Positions 42,690 to 51,599 are shown, counted from the stretch's first letter. The stretch is 64,000 nucleotides of DNA from Corallococcus sp. NCRR (GCF_026965535.1 NZ_CP114039.1:5456001-5520000), one strand, 5' to 3'. The notes: a model not told the origin generated them from the sequence alone. Program-made: numbers and translations.

Positions 42690-42945
42690 GGGTGCATCTC
42701 CTCGCGCAGCTGTTTCACCCGTTCGTGCATCCGGGACTTCACCGTTCCCAGAGGGCGGCGCAGGACGTCCGCCATCTCCGCGTAGGACATGCCCTGCGTG
42801 CGCAGGGCGTAGAGCTCGCCAAGCTCCAGGGGGAGCCGGGCCACGGCGTCGCGCAGGGCATCCCGGACCTGCTGGTTCTCGAGCGCGTGCTCGGGGCTGG
42901 GGCCCGGCGCTGGCGGTGAGTTGGCTTCCTTCTTCAAGGCCCGGG
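42686..42945 (-). pseudogene. Truncated ECF sigma factor (region 4 only)
   Basis: The frame retains sigma region 4: ENQQVRDALRDAVARLPLEL, ELYALRTQGMSYAEMADVL, RRPLGTVKSRMHERVKQL. Region 2 is absent; upstream of about 42945 the frame reads unrelated sequence that belongs antisense to a hydrolase fragment. Without region 2 it cannot direct core polymerase to -10 elements, so it is probably dead. Confidence 0.78.
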
Positions 42946-42949
42946 TCGC

Positions 42950-43398
42950 CCGGTGTCGAGCAGAGGAAGAAGTTCCTTGAGGAGGCTGCCCTGCAGCGCG
43001 ATGTGGAGTTCGCGGGCGGTGAAACAAAATATACGAGCGGCACGCCTGAAACGCTGAGTGACAGGTCGACTGCGATGGATCGCGAGTTCTACGACTTCTA
43101 TCGCACCGCGCGGGGGCACCACCCGAACACCACGACGCACCCGACGCTCAGCAGCAATACCCGGTTCATGAACTTCTACCCGTTCACGGACATCGAGACG
43201 ATCTCTCCCCGGCCGATGCTCTTCATCGCGGGGGAGAACGCCCACTCCCGGGAGTTCAGTGATGAGGCCTACCGGCTTGCCGGTGAACCCAAGGAACGGG
43301 TCATCGTGCCCGGCGCGGGTCACGTGGACCTCTACGACCGCGTCGGCCTGATTCCCTTTGAAGCGCTGACCAAGTTCTTCCGGAACAGTCTGAAGTAG
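42950..43398 (+). pseudogene. 5'-truncated alpha/beta hydrolase remnant
   Basis: In-frame coding similarity begins near VEQRKKFLEEAALQRDVEF (42955) and continues through MDREFYDFYRTARGHHPNT, PRPMLFIAGENAHSREFSDE and the catalytic-His segment VPGAGHVDLYDRVGLIPFEA to a normal stop at 43398. The N-terminal half with the nucleophile elbow is missing. Its left edge coincides with the left edge of the sigma remnant, so one deletion or recombination event probably joined the two. Confidence 0.75.
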
Positions 43399-43432
43399 CC
43401 TTGGCGCCCTCCACATTCCGGGTGCCTGCTCC

Positions 43433-45088
43433 ATGACGAAGAAGACGGCTGCTTCCGACGTGAACCCTGGCTTCTCCCGCCGCACGCTCCTCGGGGCCGC
43501 GGCGGCCGTGACGGGGGCGCTGGCCGCGCGGGATGCGCGTGCCCAGGCGCCTTCCGCCGCCGCGCCAGGGACCTTCGCGCTCGAAGAGGTGACGGTCGCG
43601 GAGCTGCGGGCAGGCCTGGAGTCTGGCAAGCACACCGCGCGCGGGCTGACGGAGGCCTACCTCGCGCGCATCCGGGAACTCGACCGCACCGGGGACCTGC
43701 CACTGTGCTCCGTCATCGAGCTCAACCCCGACGCGCTCACGCAGGCCGACGCGCTGGACGCCGAGCGCAAGGCGAAGGGCTCACGCGGGCCGCTGCACGG
43801 CATCCCCGTGCTCATCAAGGACAACATCGCCACGGCGGACAAGATGCAGACCACGGCGGGCTCACTCGCGCTGGTGGGCGCCGTGCCTTCTCGCGATGCG
43901 TTCATCGTGGAGCGGCTGCGCGCCGCCGGTGCCGTCCTCCTGGGCAAGACGAACCTCAGTGAATGGGCCAACTTCCGCTCCACGCACTCGATGAGCGGCT
44001 GGAGCGGGCGCGGCGGCCTGTGTCGCAACCCCTATGCTCTCGACCGGACCCCTTCCGGTTCAAGCTCCGGTTCGGGCGCGGCCACCGCGGCCAACTTCTG
44101 CGCCGTGTCGGTGGGCACGGAGACGGACGGCTCCATCGTCTCGCCCGCGTCCGCGTGTTCGCTGGTGGGGCTGAAGCCCACGGTGGGGCTCGTCAGCCGC
44201 GCGGGCATCATCCCCATCTCGTCGACCCAGGACACCGCGGGCCCCATGACGCGCACCGTGGCGGACGCCGCGGTGCTGCTGGGCGTGCTCGCGGGCGAGG
44301 ACCCGCGCGACGCGGCCACCACCGCCAGCCGGGGCCACGCTCATCCGGACTACACGAAGTTCCTCGACCCCAAGGGGCTCGCGGGGGCGCGTATCGGTGT
44401 GCCGCGTGAGCGCTTCTTCGGCTACCACCCGGCCACGGACGCCATCGCGGAGCGCGCGCTCGAAGTGATGAAGGCGCAAGGGGCCGTGCTGGTGGACCTG
44501 GTGGCGCTGCCCAACGCCGCGAAGCTCGACGCGCCGGAGATGGAGGTGCTGCTGTATGAGTTCAAGGCGGGCCTGGAGGCCTGGCTCGCACAGCTCGGCG
44601 AAGGCGCCCCCGTGCGGACGCTCGCGGACCTCATCGCCTTCAACGAGAAGAACCGCGAGCGCGAGATGCCCTACTTCGGCCAGGAGCTACTGCTCCAGGC
44701 GCAGAAGAAGGGTCCGCTCACCGACGCCGCCTACAAGAAGGCGCTCGCGGCGTGCCGCCGGTACTCGCGCGCCGAGGGCGTGGACGCGGTGATGAACAAG
44801 CACAAGCTGGATGCGCTCGTAGCCCCGACCCAGGCACCGGCGGGTCCCATCGACCTGGTGCTGGGCGACCACTGGCTGGGCAGCAGCTCCACGCCCGCCG
44901 CCGTCTCCGGCTACCCCAGCATCACCGTGCCCGCGGGCGATGTTCATGGGCTGCCGGTGGGGGTGTCCTTCATCGGCCGCGCCTGGAGCGAGCCTGTGTT
45001 GCTCAAGCTCGCCTACGCCTACGAGCAGGCCTCGCACGCGCGCCGCAAGCCCGGGTTCGCCCGGAGCCTGAATCCGCGTGGCGGGTAG
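43433..45088 (+). CDS. Tat-exported amidase (amidase signature family)
   Basis: The 551-residue enzyme starts with a twin-arginine type signal (GFSRRTLLGAAAAVTGALAA), so it is exported folded. The amidase signature domain is complete: catalytic Lys in HGIPVLIKDNIATADKMQTT, the Ser-rich loop DRTPSGSSSGSGAATA, and the nucleophile region VGTETDGSIVSPASACSLVG. It hydrolyses amide bonds of unknown substrates; homologues are often annotated as GatA-like, but the export signal and the absence of GatB/GatC argue against a role in tRNA amidation. A family-typical C-terminus (GYPSITVPAGDVHGLPVGVS) is present. Confidence 0.9.
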   Translation: MTKKTAASDVNPGFSRRTLLGAAAAVTGALAARDARAQAPSAAAPGTFALEEVTVAELRAGLESGKHTARGLTEAYLARIRELDRTGDLPLCSVIELNPDALTQADALDAERKAKGSRGPLHGIPVLIKDNIATADKMQTTAGSLALVGAVPSRDAFIVERLRAAGAVLLGKTNLSEWANFRSTHSMSGWSGRGGLCRNPYALDRTPSGSSSGSGAATAANFCAVSVGTETDGSIVSPASACSLVGLKPTVGLVSRAGIIPISSTQDTAGPMTRTVADAAVLLGVLAGEDPRDAATTASRGHAHPDYTKFLDPKGLAGARIGVPRERFFGYHPATDAIAERALEVMKAQGAVLVDLVALPNAAKLDAPEMEVLLYEFKAGLEAWLAQLGEGAPVRTLADLIAFNEKNREREMPYFGQELLLQAQKKGPLTDAAYKKALAACRRYSRAEGVDAVMNKHKLDALVAPTQAPAGPIDLVLGDHWLGSSSTPAAVSGYPSITVPAGDVHGLPVGVSFIGRAWSEPVLLKLAYAYEQASHARRKPGFARSLNPRGG

Positions 45089-45193
45089 GGTGGACCGGCC
45101 CGTGCCCACTTCTTGATCCGCGTCAATGCGCGCGAGGGCTCCTCCCTCCACTCTGGAGGCCACAACGTCGCTGAACGTTCTGGAGCCCTCGCG

Positions 45194-45838
45194 ATGAACA
45201 TCTCCCGCCTTCACTCCCGTTCCCTGGGCGCGCTCTTCCTCCTGCCGTTTCTTGCCTACGGCATCGGCACCGCGCTCGTCACCTCCGTCCTCGAGGAGCC
45301 GGAGCTGCTGGCCGGACAGAGGACGCTGTTCGTCGGAGGGGCGCTGCTGCTCCTGCTGGATGCCTTCCTCGTCGTCGGGATTGGCGTGCTGTTCTTCCCG
45401 ATCCTCCGCGAGCGGAGCCAGGGCATCGCCGTCGCGTACGTCTGCACGCGGGTGATGGAGGCGCTGGTCCTCATCGTCGGAGTGGTGTTCCTGCTGTGCA
45501 TCCTTCCGCTCGCGGACTCCGCGCCGCTGGAGCGGGTGACGCTGGTCAACCTTCTCTCGAAGGGGAACTTCTGGGCGTACCAGCTCGCGATGATCATCCT
45601 GGGCGTTGGCAGCGTGGCGTTCTGCCTGACGCTGTACCGCTCCCGGCTGCTTCCCGCGTGGCTCCCGCTGCTGGGCGCGGTGGGCTACGGGTCCCTGGCG
45701 CTGGGATGCGTGCTCGAGCTCTTCGGGCTGCCGTGGGGCCTCTTCTTCTCCGGGCCCGGAGGCCTGTTCGAGCTGTTCCTGGGCGGCTGGCTCATCGCCA
45801 GGGGGTTCCGGACGGTCACGCCTTCGGTCGCGGCGTAG
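45194..45838 (+). CDS. DUF4386 family membrane protein
   Basis: The 214-residue protein has about six hydrophobic segments, for example LGALFLLPFLAYGIGTALV, LVLIVGVVFLLCILPLA and LPLLGAVGYGSLALGCVLEL, and a pattern matching DUF4386 membrane proteins. The start at 45194 (MNISRLHSRSL) is chosen because the first membrane segment follows it. Its last 23 bp overlap the 3' end of the convergent Crp/Fnr gene. Function unknown; such proteins are often next to small regulators. Confidence 0.8.
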   Translation: MNISRLHSRSLGALFLLPFLAYGIGTALVTSVLEEPELLAGQRTLFVGGALLLLLDAFLVVGIGVLFFPILRERSQGIAVAYVCTRVMEALVLIVGVVFLLCILPLADSAPLERVTLVNLLSKGNFWAYQLAMIILGVGSVAFCLTLYRSRLLPAWLPLLGAVGYGSLALGCVLELFGLPWGLFFSGPGGLFELFLGGWLIARGFRTVTPSVAA

Positions 45839-46421
45839 CCGGCTTGCCGCGCGTGGCAAGCCGCTTGCGGATCCGGCTCAGCGACTCGGGCTTCACGCCG
45901 ATGTAGCTGGCCAACTGGTACTGCGGGATCCGCTGGAGGAGGTCCGGCCGCGCCTTGGAGAGCTTGAGGTAGCGCTCCTCCGGGGTATCGGTGAGATGGG
46001 AGTTGAACCGCTCCTGCTGCTCCGCCAGGACCTTCTGCATCACCCTCCGGGAGATGCTCTCGAAGCGAGGGAAGCGCTGGTACAGGTCCCCCTCGCGTTG
46101 CTCGGTGCCCACCACCACCGTGGTGTCTTCCGCGCAGACCAGGAAGTGATCCGCCGGGGTCTGGTTCATCATGCTGTGAATCGAGAGGACCCATTCGTCC
46201 TCGGTGAAGAACCCGTTGCTGCGCTCTTCACCGTCGACGACGGTGTACTGGCGGACGCAGCCCTGGAGGACGAAGTAGGCCTCCGTGGAGACCTGTCCCG
46301 CCATGAGCAGGTGCGAGCCCTTCAGGCAGGTCTTCACCACCATGCTGTCCAGGATGGCCTGGGCCTCCTCGTCCGACAGCGGAGCGATGCGGCGGAAGTA
46401 GTCGACGAGCTTGTTCTTCAT
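45816..46421 (-). CDS. Crp/Fnr family transcriptional regulator
   Basis: The 201-residue protein has an N-terminal cyclic-nucleotide-binding-type beta barrel (KTCLKGSHLLMAGQVSTEAY, FVLQGCVRQYTVVDGEERSN) and a C-terminal winged helix (RIPQYQLASYIGVKPESLSR). The Arg/Ser pair that binds cAMP phosphate in Crp is not evident, so the ligand may differ or be absent. The start at 46421 (MKNKLVDYF) follows from the domain start. It is 17 bp downstream of the M20 gene and probably read with it. Confidence 0.87.
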   Translation of the reverse strand: MKNKLVDYFRRIAPLSDEEAQAILDSMVVKTCLKGSHLLMAGQVSTEAYFVLQGCVRQYTVVDGEERSNGFFTEDEWVLSIHSMMNQTPADHFLVCAEDTTVVVGTEQREGDLYQRFPRFESISRRVMQKVLAEQQERFNSHLTDTPEERYLKLSKARPDLLQRIPQYQLASYIGVKPESLSRIRKRLATRGKPATPRPKA

Positions 46422-46438
46422 GAGGGCACCGCGGGGCC

Positions 46439-47758
46439 TCAGGGCCTGCCCAGCAGCTCCAGCGCGGAGGTGGTCAGCAAGGTGACGCCGGTGCGCAGCG
46501 CGCGCTCGCGGTCCGGCGCGTAGAGGGGCGAGTGCGGGGAGGGCAGCGCCTCCTCCGTGCCCTTGGCCTCGGCGAAGCGTTTGGGCTCGGTGATGCCCAG
46601 CCACAACATCACCGAGGGCACGCCCGCGCGGCCATACTCGGAGAAGTCCTCTCCGCCCATGACGGACGGCGTCTCGCCGAGGTTCTTGTCGCCCATCACC
46701 TTCGCCACCGCGTCCACCAGCCGCTTCGTGAGCGCGGGGTCATTGAAGGTGGCGGGCGTGCCTTCGGTGACCTTGACGTCGGGCGGGCGGGGCGCTCCGG
46801 AGGCCATCGCCTCCGCCTTGGCGATGCGCTCGATGCCGGCCAGCAGCGCCTTGCGCACCTCCGGCTTGTACGTGCGCACCGTGAGCTGCAGGCGCACCTC
46901 GTCCGGGATGATGTTGTGCTTGGTGCCACCGTGGATGGAGCCCACCGTGATGACCGCCGGCTCCAGCGGGCTCTTCTCCCGGCTGACGAGCGTCTGCAGC
47001 GAGAGGACGGTCCGCGCAGCCATCACCACCGGATCCACGGTGGTGTGTGGATACGCGCCGTGCCCGCCCTTGCCGTAGAGGGTGACGTCCACCGAGTCCA
47101 CGCTCGCCAGCGCATAACCGGGGGTGAACCGCACCGTCCCCGCCGCGGCGTTGGCCACGGTGTGCATGGCCACGGCGACGTCCGGCTTGGGGAAGCGCTT
47201 GAAGAGGCCATCCGCCAGCATCTGCCGGGCCCCCGCTCCAATCTCCTCGGCCGGCTGTCCCACCAGCATCAGCGTGCCCCGCCACCGGTCCTTCGTCCGC
47301 GCCAGCAGCGTGGCCGTGCCAATCCATGACGTCATGTGCACGTCGTGCCCGCACGCGTGCATCACCGGGACCTCCGTCCCTGCGCCATCCTTCGCCTTCG
47401 TCCTGCTGGCGTAGGGCAGCCCCGTCTTCTCCTCCACCGGCAGCCCGTCCAGGTCCGTGCGCAGCATCACCGTGGGCCCCTTGCCGTTGCGCAACAGGGC
47501 CACCACGCCGTGCCCGCCCACCTTCGGGGTCACCTCAAAGCCGAGCTCGCGCAGGCGCTCGGCCAGCTTCGCCGCCGTCTTCTCCTCCTGGAGTGACAGC
47601 TCGGGCGTCTGGTGCAGGTCGCGGTAGAGCGCGTCCAGTTCGGGGTAGAGCGCGTCCAGGCCCGCGAGGACCGGAGGAGGGGGCTCCGCCGCGAGCACGG
47701 GGCCGCCAAGCGCCGCCACACAGGCGAAGAGCAGGGGAAGCAGGGGGAGCGTTTTCAC
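46439..47758 (-). CDS. Secreted M20-family amidohydrolase/peptidase
   Basis: The 439-residue enzyme has a signal peptide (MKTLPLLPLLFACVAALGGP). It belongs to the M20D aminoacylase-like branch: metal ligands in MHACGHDVHMTSWIGTA, the catalytic acid pair in LVGQPAEEIGAGARQML, dimerisation-domain motif YGKGGHGAYPHTTVDPVV, and the late metal ligand region SVMGGEDFSEYGRAGV. Substrates are probably N-acyl or peptide-linked amino acids in the periplasm or outside. It is followed by the Crp/Fnr gene. Confidence 0.92.
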   Translation of the reverse strand: MKTLPLLPLLFACVAALGGPVLAAEPPPPVLAGLDALYPELDALYRDLHQTPELSLQEEKTAAKLAERLRELGFEVTPKVGGHGVVALLRNGKGPTVMLRTDLDGLPVEEKTGLPYASRTKAKDGAGTEVPVMHACGHDVHMTSWIGTATLLARTKDRWRGTLMLVGQPAEEIGAGARQMLADGLFKRFPKPDVAVAMHTVANAAAGTVRFTPGYALASVDSVDVTLYGKGGHGAYPHTTVDPVVMAARTVLSLQTLVSREKSPLEPAVITVGSIHGGTKHNIIPDEVRLQLTVRTYKPEVRKALLAGIERIAKAEAMASGAPRPPDVKVTEGTPATFNDPALTKRLVDAVAKVMGDKNLGETPSVMGGEDFSEYGRAGVPSVMLWLGITEPKRFAEAKGTEEALPSPHSPLYAPDRERALRTGVTLLTTSALELLGRP

Positions 47759-47759
47759 C

Positions 47760-47790
47760 AGGGGCCTCCTGACGGTCAGGGAGCCCCCAC
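47760..47790. repeat. 31 bp hairpin repeat, copy 1
   Basis: A near-perfect copy of this sequence (30 of 31 bases) occurs at 50298-50328. Arms GGGGC..CCTGAC and GTCAGG..GCCCC fold into an interrupted hairpin. Here it lies in the 70 bp gap between two minus-strand genes, directly upstream of the M20 start. It may be a terminator or a small dispersed repeat. Confidence 0.65.
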
Positions 47791-47828
47791 TACAGCACGT
47801 CCCGCGCGGAGCTTCGCGCCGGAAGCCC

Positions 47829-48758
47829 TCACGCGAAGGCGGCGCTGCGCAGGACCATCACATCGGCGAAGTCGTGACGCGGCGGCGCGAGATACAGCGC
47901 CCCCTGCGACACCTGCTCGAGGAAGTGCTCGCCATAGTCGTGGCGGGGGCCCGAGGCGTACACGGTGATGTCCCGCGTCTTCGCCACGTCCCCGAGCATC
48001 CGGGCCACCGCGTGCGCCACCTCTCCCCAGAAGGGGAAGTAGAGATAGAACGCGGTGCCGTCCGACATGTCCACATCGCGGACATCCGCGTGGATGAACT
48101 CCAGGTTTGGCAGCGCGAAACGTTGGCTGTTGCGGCGCGCGGACTCGACATACGTCTGTCCATACTCCACGCCCTTGACCCGAGCAGAGGAGCTCGCGGC
48201 GACGGTGATGGCGAACTTCCCGTTGCCGCAGCCGAGATCGTAGACCACGTCGCGCGGCCCCGGGCTCGTGATGGAGAGGAAGTCGGAGATGCGCTGGGCC
48301 CGCGAGGCCATGTTCACCTGACCGAACGGGGGGCGGTCCTGGCCGGTGGTGATGCGTGAGATGCGCAGCAGGCCCTCGAGCCAGTCATCCGCCGCCGTGC
48401 TCGCGCGGCCCGTGGCTTCAATGAAGCCGAGCCCCTCCCACTGCTCGCGGAAGCGCGCCGGTGAGAGGTCCCCCGTTCGAAGCTGCTGGGCGACGTCATC
48501 TCCGGCCGCATCCAGCGCCTCGGTGACCAGGAGTGCACGCGCCTGCAGCGCGGCCCAGAGCGCCTGGAGCTCCGGACGGGCCCGCACATCGAGCAGGAGC
48601 AACTCCGGTTCCACGTTCTCCTGCACGAAGGCGAACTGCTCAAGCAGTGCCCACTGAACGCCCAGGCTCAACGTTCGCAAATCCGTTGGGATCAGGAGCG
48701 TCTCGGCGCGCTCGACCCACCAGGGAGGGGCAGGGGGGACGGGGGCGGAGGGCGGCAT
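47829..48758 (-). CDS. Class I SAM-dependent methyltransferase
   Basis: The 309-residue protein has an N-terminal helical region of about 160 residues and a Rossmann methyltransferase domain. Motif I is VVYDLGCGNGKFAITVAA; then VKGVEYGQTYVESARRNSQR (motif II acidic residue), LEFIHADVRDVDMSDGTAFY (motif III/IV). The substrate is unknown; the layout resembles Dot1-like histone-lysine-type methyltransferase folds, but that cannot be settled here. The start at 48758 (MPPSAPVPPAP) is chosen over a TTG six codons upstream; neither has a clear ribosome site. Confidence 0.82.
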   Translation of the reverse strand: MPPSAPVPPAPPWWVERAETLLIPTDLRTLSLGVQWALLEQFAFVQENVEPELLLLDVRARPELQALWAALQARALLVTEALDAAGDDVAQQLRTGDLSPARFREQWEGLGFIEATGRASTAADDWLEGLLRISRITTGQDRPPFGQVNMASRAQRISDFLSITSPGPRDVVYDLGCGNGKFAITVAASSSARVKGVEYGQTYVESARRNSQRFALPNLEFIHADVRDVDMSDGTAFYLYFPFWGEVAHAVARMLGDVAKTRDITVYASGPRHDYGEHFLEQVSQGALYLAPPRHDFADVMVLRSAAFA

Positions 48759-48874
48759 GGGACAGGATGATATCAAATCGCCAGCCTTGCTCCCGGCTCC
48801 AGTGGGTGAAGCTGGCTTGAGGCATACCCGGGCCCGGGTGTGGCCGGCGCGAGGGACTCCGAGTCCTTCCTGTC

Positions 48875-50299
48875 ATGCAGGGAGAATCCATCCGGAGCGC
48901 CCCCACGGCTGGTGTGCCATCGGGCACGCTGAAGGTCGCGTGGTTGCTGTGGCTCACATTGTGGGCGCTGACAGGCTGCATCGAGCAGCGAGACGCCGAG
49001 GTGCTCCCCGATCCCGGCACCTCCACCGATAGTACCTGCGAGGGCGTTGCCCCCCGCACGCTGGAGGAGGTCCACGCGGCGCACTTCGCCGCGGAGCGCC
49101 CCACGGGCTGCACGGTGGGATGTCATGACACCGGCGCGGGCGGCCTGACGTTCCGTGACGCCCACGAGCTGTGGCTGGCCACCGTGCGGCAGCCCTCGCA
49201 CGGCGACTCCTCGCGCCTGCTCGTGGAGCCCGGCCACCCGGAGCGCAGCCTCCTGTACCTCAAGCTTCGGCCGGACGCGCAGGGACGCATGCCGCAGGGC
49301 GGGCCCTTCCTGGACGCCGCCGCGCTGCAAGACGTCGCCGGGTGGATCTGCGCCGGTGCGCCGGAGCCGTCCACCTCCGTCACGGATGGCGGCCTGCCCG
49401 CCCGCCCGGTTCCCACGCTCGACACCCTCACGCCCTCCGCCGTGCAGGAGGGGGTGGGCGAGGTGGTGCTCTCCGTGGGAGGCGGTGGCTTCGTGGACGA
49501 AAGCCAGGTGGAGGTGGACGGCATCGCCATGCCCACGACCCCTGACGGTCCGCAGCGGCTGGAGGCCCGCGTGGCGGCGTCCGTGACGGCGCGGGCCGGT
49601 ACGCACCAGGTGCGCGTCGTCACTCCGGCGCCAGGGGGCGGCGCCAGCGCCAGCCTCGACTTCACCGTCACCGCGACGGGCGTGGTGCTCCCCACGGTGT
49701 TCTCGCTGTCCCCCTGCGGCACGGTGGCGGGCTCGGGGGCGTTCACCCTCACCGTGCATGGCATGAACTTCAAGGAGGGCGCGAGCCTCTCCTTCAACGG
49801 CACGACGGTGGCGGCGACCTTCATCAGCCCCGAAGAGCTGCGCGCCTCCATTCCCGCCGCGCTGGTGGCCTCCGCGCCCGGTGGCAATGCCGTCACAGTC
49901 ACCGTCGTCCACCCGGCACCGGGCAGGGAGACGTCCGCGCCCGTGACGTTCGGCGTGGCCAGCAAGGTGTCCACGCTCGCGTCGGACGTGCAACCCATCT
50001 TCACGGCGACCTGCGCCACCAGCGGTTGTCATGCGACCGCGTCCACGCCGGTGAACCTCACCGCGGGCAACGCCTACAACGAACTCGTCGGCGTCCCCAC
50101 CAGCAGCAAGGGCTGTGGCCAGCGGCTGCGCGTGCAGGCCTGTGGCCCGCTGCGCGCACAGAGCTTCCTCATCGACAAGATCCTCGCGACCAACAGCAGC
50201 CCCGCGTGCTCCGGTGGCGCCATGCCCAAGGGAAGCCCGCTGTCGGCCGCGCAGAAGCAGGCCGTCATCGACTGGGTCGCCCAGGGCGCACCCCGGTAG
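48875..50299 (+). CDS. Lipoprotein with IPT/TIG domains and cytochrome-c-like CxxxCH motifs
   Basis: The 474-residue protein has a signal peptide ending in lipobox ALTGC. Two segments look like c-type cytochrome or planctomycete-cytochrome modules: CTVGCHDTGAGGLTFRDAH near residue 85 and TFTATCATSGCHATASTP-like sequence near residue 385 (FTATCATSGCH), each with a heme-type Cys-x3-x-Cys-His spacing. Between them lie two IPT/TIG sandwiches (PTLDTLTPSAVQEGVGEVVL; AGSGAFTLTVHGMNFKEGAS). Such lipoproteins are frequent in myxobacteria and are probably displayed on the outer membrane. The spacing Cys-x2-3-Cys-His should be checked before assuming haem. It is divergent from the methyltransferase. Confidence 0.8.
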   Translation: MQGESIRSAPTAGVPSGTLKVAWLLWLTLWALTGCIEQRDAEVLPDPGTSTDSTCEGVAPRTLEEVHAAHFAAERPTGCTVGCHDTGAGGLTFRDAHELWLATVRQPSHGDSSRLLVEPGHPERSLLYLKLRPDAQGRMPQGGPFLDAAALQDVAGWICAGAPEPSTSVTDGGLPARPVPTLDTLTPSAVQEGVGEVVLSVGGGGFVDESQVEVDGIAMPTTPDGPQRLEARVAASVTARAGTHQVRVVTPAPGGGASASLDFTVTATGVVLPTVFSLSPCGTVAGSGAFTLTVHGMNFKEGASLSFNGTTVAATFISPEELRASIPAALVASAPGGNAVTVTVVHPAPGRETSAPVTFGVASKVSTLASDVQPIFTATCATSGCHATASTPVNLTAGNAYNELVGVPTSSKGCGQRLRVQACGPLRAQSFLIDKILATNSSPACSGGAMPKGSPLSAAQKQAVIDWVAQGAPR

Positions 50300-50328
50300 G
50301 GGCCTCCTGACGGTCAGGGCGCCCCCAC
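50298..50328. repeat. 31 bp hairpin repeat, copy 2 (likely terminator)
   Basis: Second copy of the repeat at 47760-47790, with one base different. It begins inside the stop codon of the cytochrome-like lipoprotein gene and can form a hairpin directly after it, which suits transcription termination even though no long T-tract follows. Confidence 0.6.
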
Positions 50329-50783
50329 CGTGCTCGGGCGAGGCCTACCTTCGGGTCGTGGCCGAAGGGGGCCCCATGTCCACGAGCAACCTACCAATCG
50401 AGGTCGAGCTCATGCCCTGCAACGCCATGCGCTCGGCGCAGGAGCCCCTCCGGCCGCCCCATCCCTGCACCTTCTTCCGTCAGTGGGGGAGATCCGACTG
50501 AGCAAGGGCGGGACAGCTCGCGATGAATCCACAGACCGGGCACCTGCGGCGCGACACGGATGAGAGCGGGTTCTGACCTCATCGTGAAAATCCAACGGGC
50601 CGAGCCACCTCCGCCACCTGTTGGATTGGAATCTTCCATTCATATCTCATACGCCACACGGTCACGCCCTGAAGGATTGCATTATCCATATTATCAGGGT
50701 AGTCGGTATTTGCTGGGATGCGCCAGGACAGGCACGAACGGATGGCCTGGCGTGTGCCGCCGCCACTGCAAGGGAAACCGACC
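50329..50783. other. Intergenic region before the tandem-domain lipoprotein
   Basis: About 455 bp without a convincing gene. A 41-codon open frame (50376-50501) has no recognisable relative. From about 50640 to 50715 the DNA is strikingly AT-rich for this genome and probably carries the promoter of the lipoprotein at 50784; I could not settle one -35/-10 pair. Confidence 0.5.
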
Positions 50784-51599
50784 ATGTTGCGAAACCTCTC
50801 CCCGTTGCTCTTCGTGACCGTGCTGGCTGCCTGTGCTGTTGATGTCGAGGAAGGCGGCCATGGAACGCCATCCTCTCAAGGACAAACGCTCCGCGAACCT
50901 GGGAACTGCGTCGGTGACTGTGGCGCGCTCACGACCTGTGGCGATGGTGTCTGTAACTACGGCGAGACGACCACGAGCTGTCCGTACGACTGCGGTAGCT
51001 CCCCGGGGACGGTGCTCGGCCGGTTCTCCCAGTGGTGCGGCAAGGTCAACAGCCACACGTCATCGAACGGGAGCTGGACTCCTGATTCGGACTGCTCTTC
51101 CGGCTGCAACATCGGCGGCGTGGGGTATTGCCAGAAGTTCTGGCCTGGCTCGACGGTCATCCGGCAGGTCCCGGTTTCTTCCAAGCCGACCTCCGCCTGG
51201 GCTACCGCCGGGTGTGGTCCCGTCAGTGATGAATGGGATGGCGATACGGAGTTCGAGTGCGTCGACGATACCGTCTATTGCGGCGACGGTGTTTGCAATG
51301 GTGGGGAGACGAGTTCGAGTTGCCCGGCCGACTGCGTGACGGTCCTCGGGCGCATCTCCCGCTGGTGCGGCAAGGTCAACAGCCACGCGTCCCCGAATGG
51401 GAGCTGGACTCCTGACTCGGACTGCTCATCCGGGTGCAACATCGGCGGCGTGGCGTACTGCCAGAAGTTCTGGCCCGCCGCTTCGGGCATCCGGCAGGTC
51501 CCGGTTTCCTCCAAGCTGACCTCCGCCTGGGCAACGGCCGGGTGTGGTCCCGTCAGTGATGAATGGGACGGTGACGACGAGTTCGAATGCCTGGATTGA
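50784..51599 (+). CDS. Secreted lipoprotein with duplicated Cys-rich domain
   Basis: The 271-residue protein has a signal peptide with lipobox VLAAC. Two tandem modules follow. Each has a short knot CGDGVCNYGETTTSCPYDC or CGDGVCNGGETSSSCPADC (a motif widespread in myxobacterial surface proteins) followed by an 86-residue domain starting TVLGRFSQWCGKVNSH or TVLGRISRWCGKVNSH and ending EWDGDTEFEC or EWDGDDEFEC. The paired cysteines suggest disulfides. The two domain copies have exactly the same length (258 bp each: 51009-51266 and 51339-51596) and very similar DNA, so the duplication is young. The function is unknown, perhaps adhesion or binding. The start at 50784 follows AAGGGA. Confidence 0.8.
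   Translation: MLRNLSPLLFVTVLAACAVDVEEGGHGTPSSQGQTLREPGNCVGDCGALTTCGDGVCNYGETTTSCPYDCGSSPGTVLGRFSQWCGKVNSHTSSNGSWTPDSDCSSGCNIGGVGYCQKFWPGSTVIRQVPVSSKPTSAWATAGCGPVSDEWDGDTEFECVDDTVYCGDGVCNGGETSSSCPADCVTVLGRISRWCGKVNSHASPNGSWTPDSDCSSGCNIGGVAYCQKFWPAASGIRQVPVSSKLTSAWATAGCGPVSDEWDGDDEFECLD

Noticed and set aside
42009..43043. Full 344-codon minus-strand frame as an intact anti-sigma factor
   Set aside because: Only the first 100 codons from 42689 resemble zf-HC2; the rest is antisense to the HEAT-like gene, and the part before 42689 is the sigma gene in another frame.
50376..50501. 41-codon gene MSTSNLPIEVELM...
   Set aside because: No ribosome site, no similarity recognised; may be a remnant but cannot be supported.
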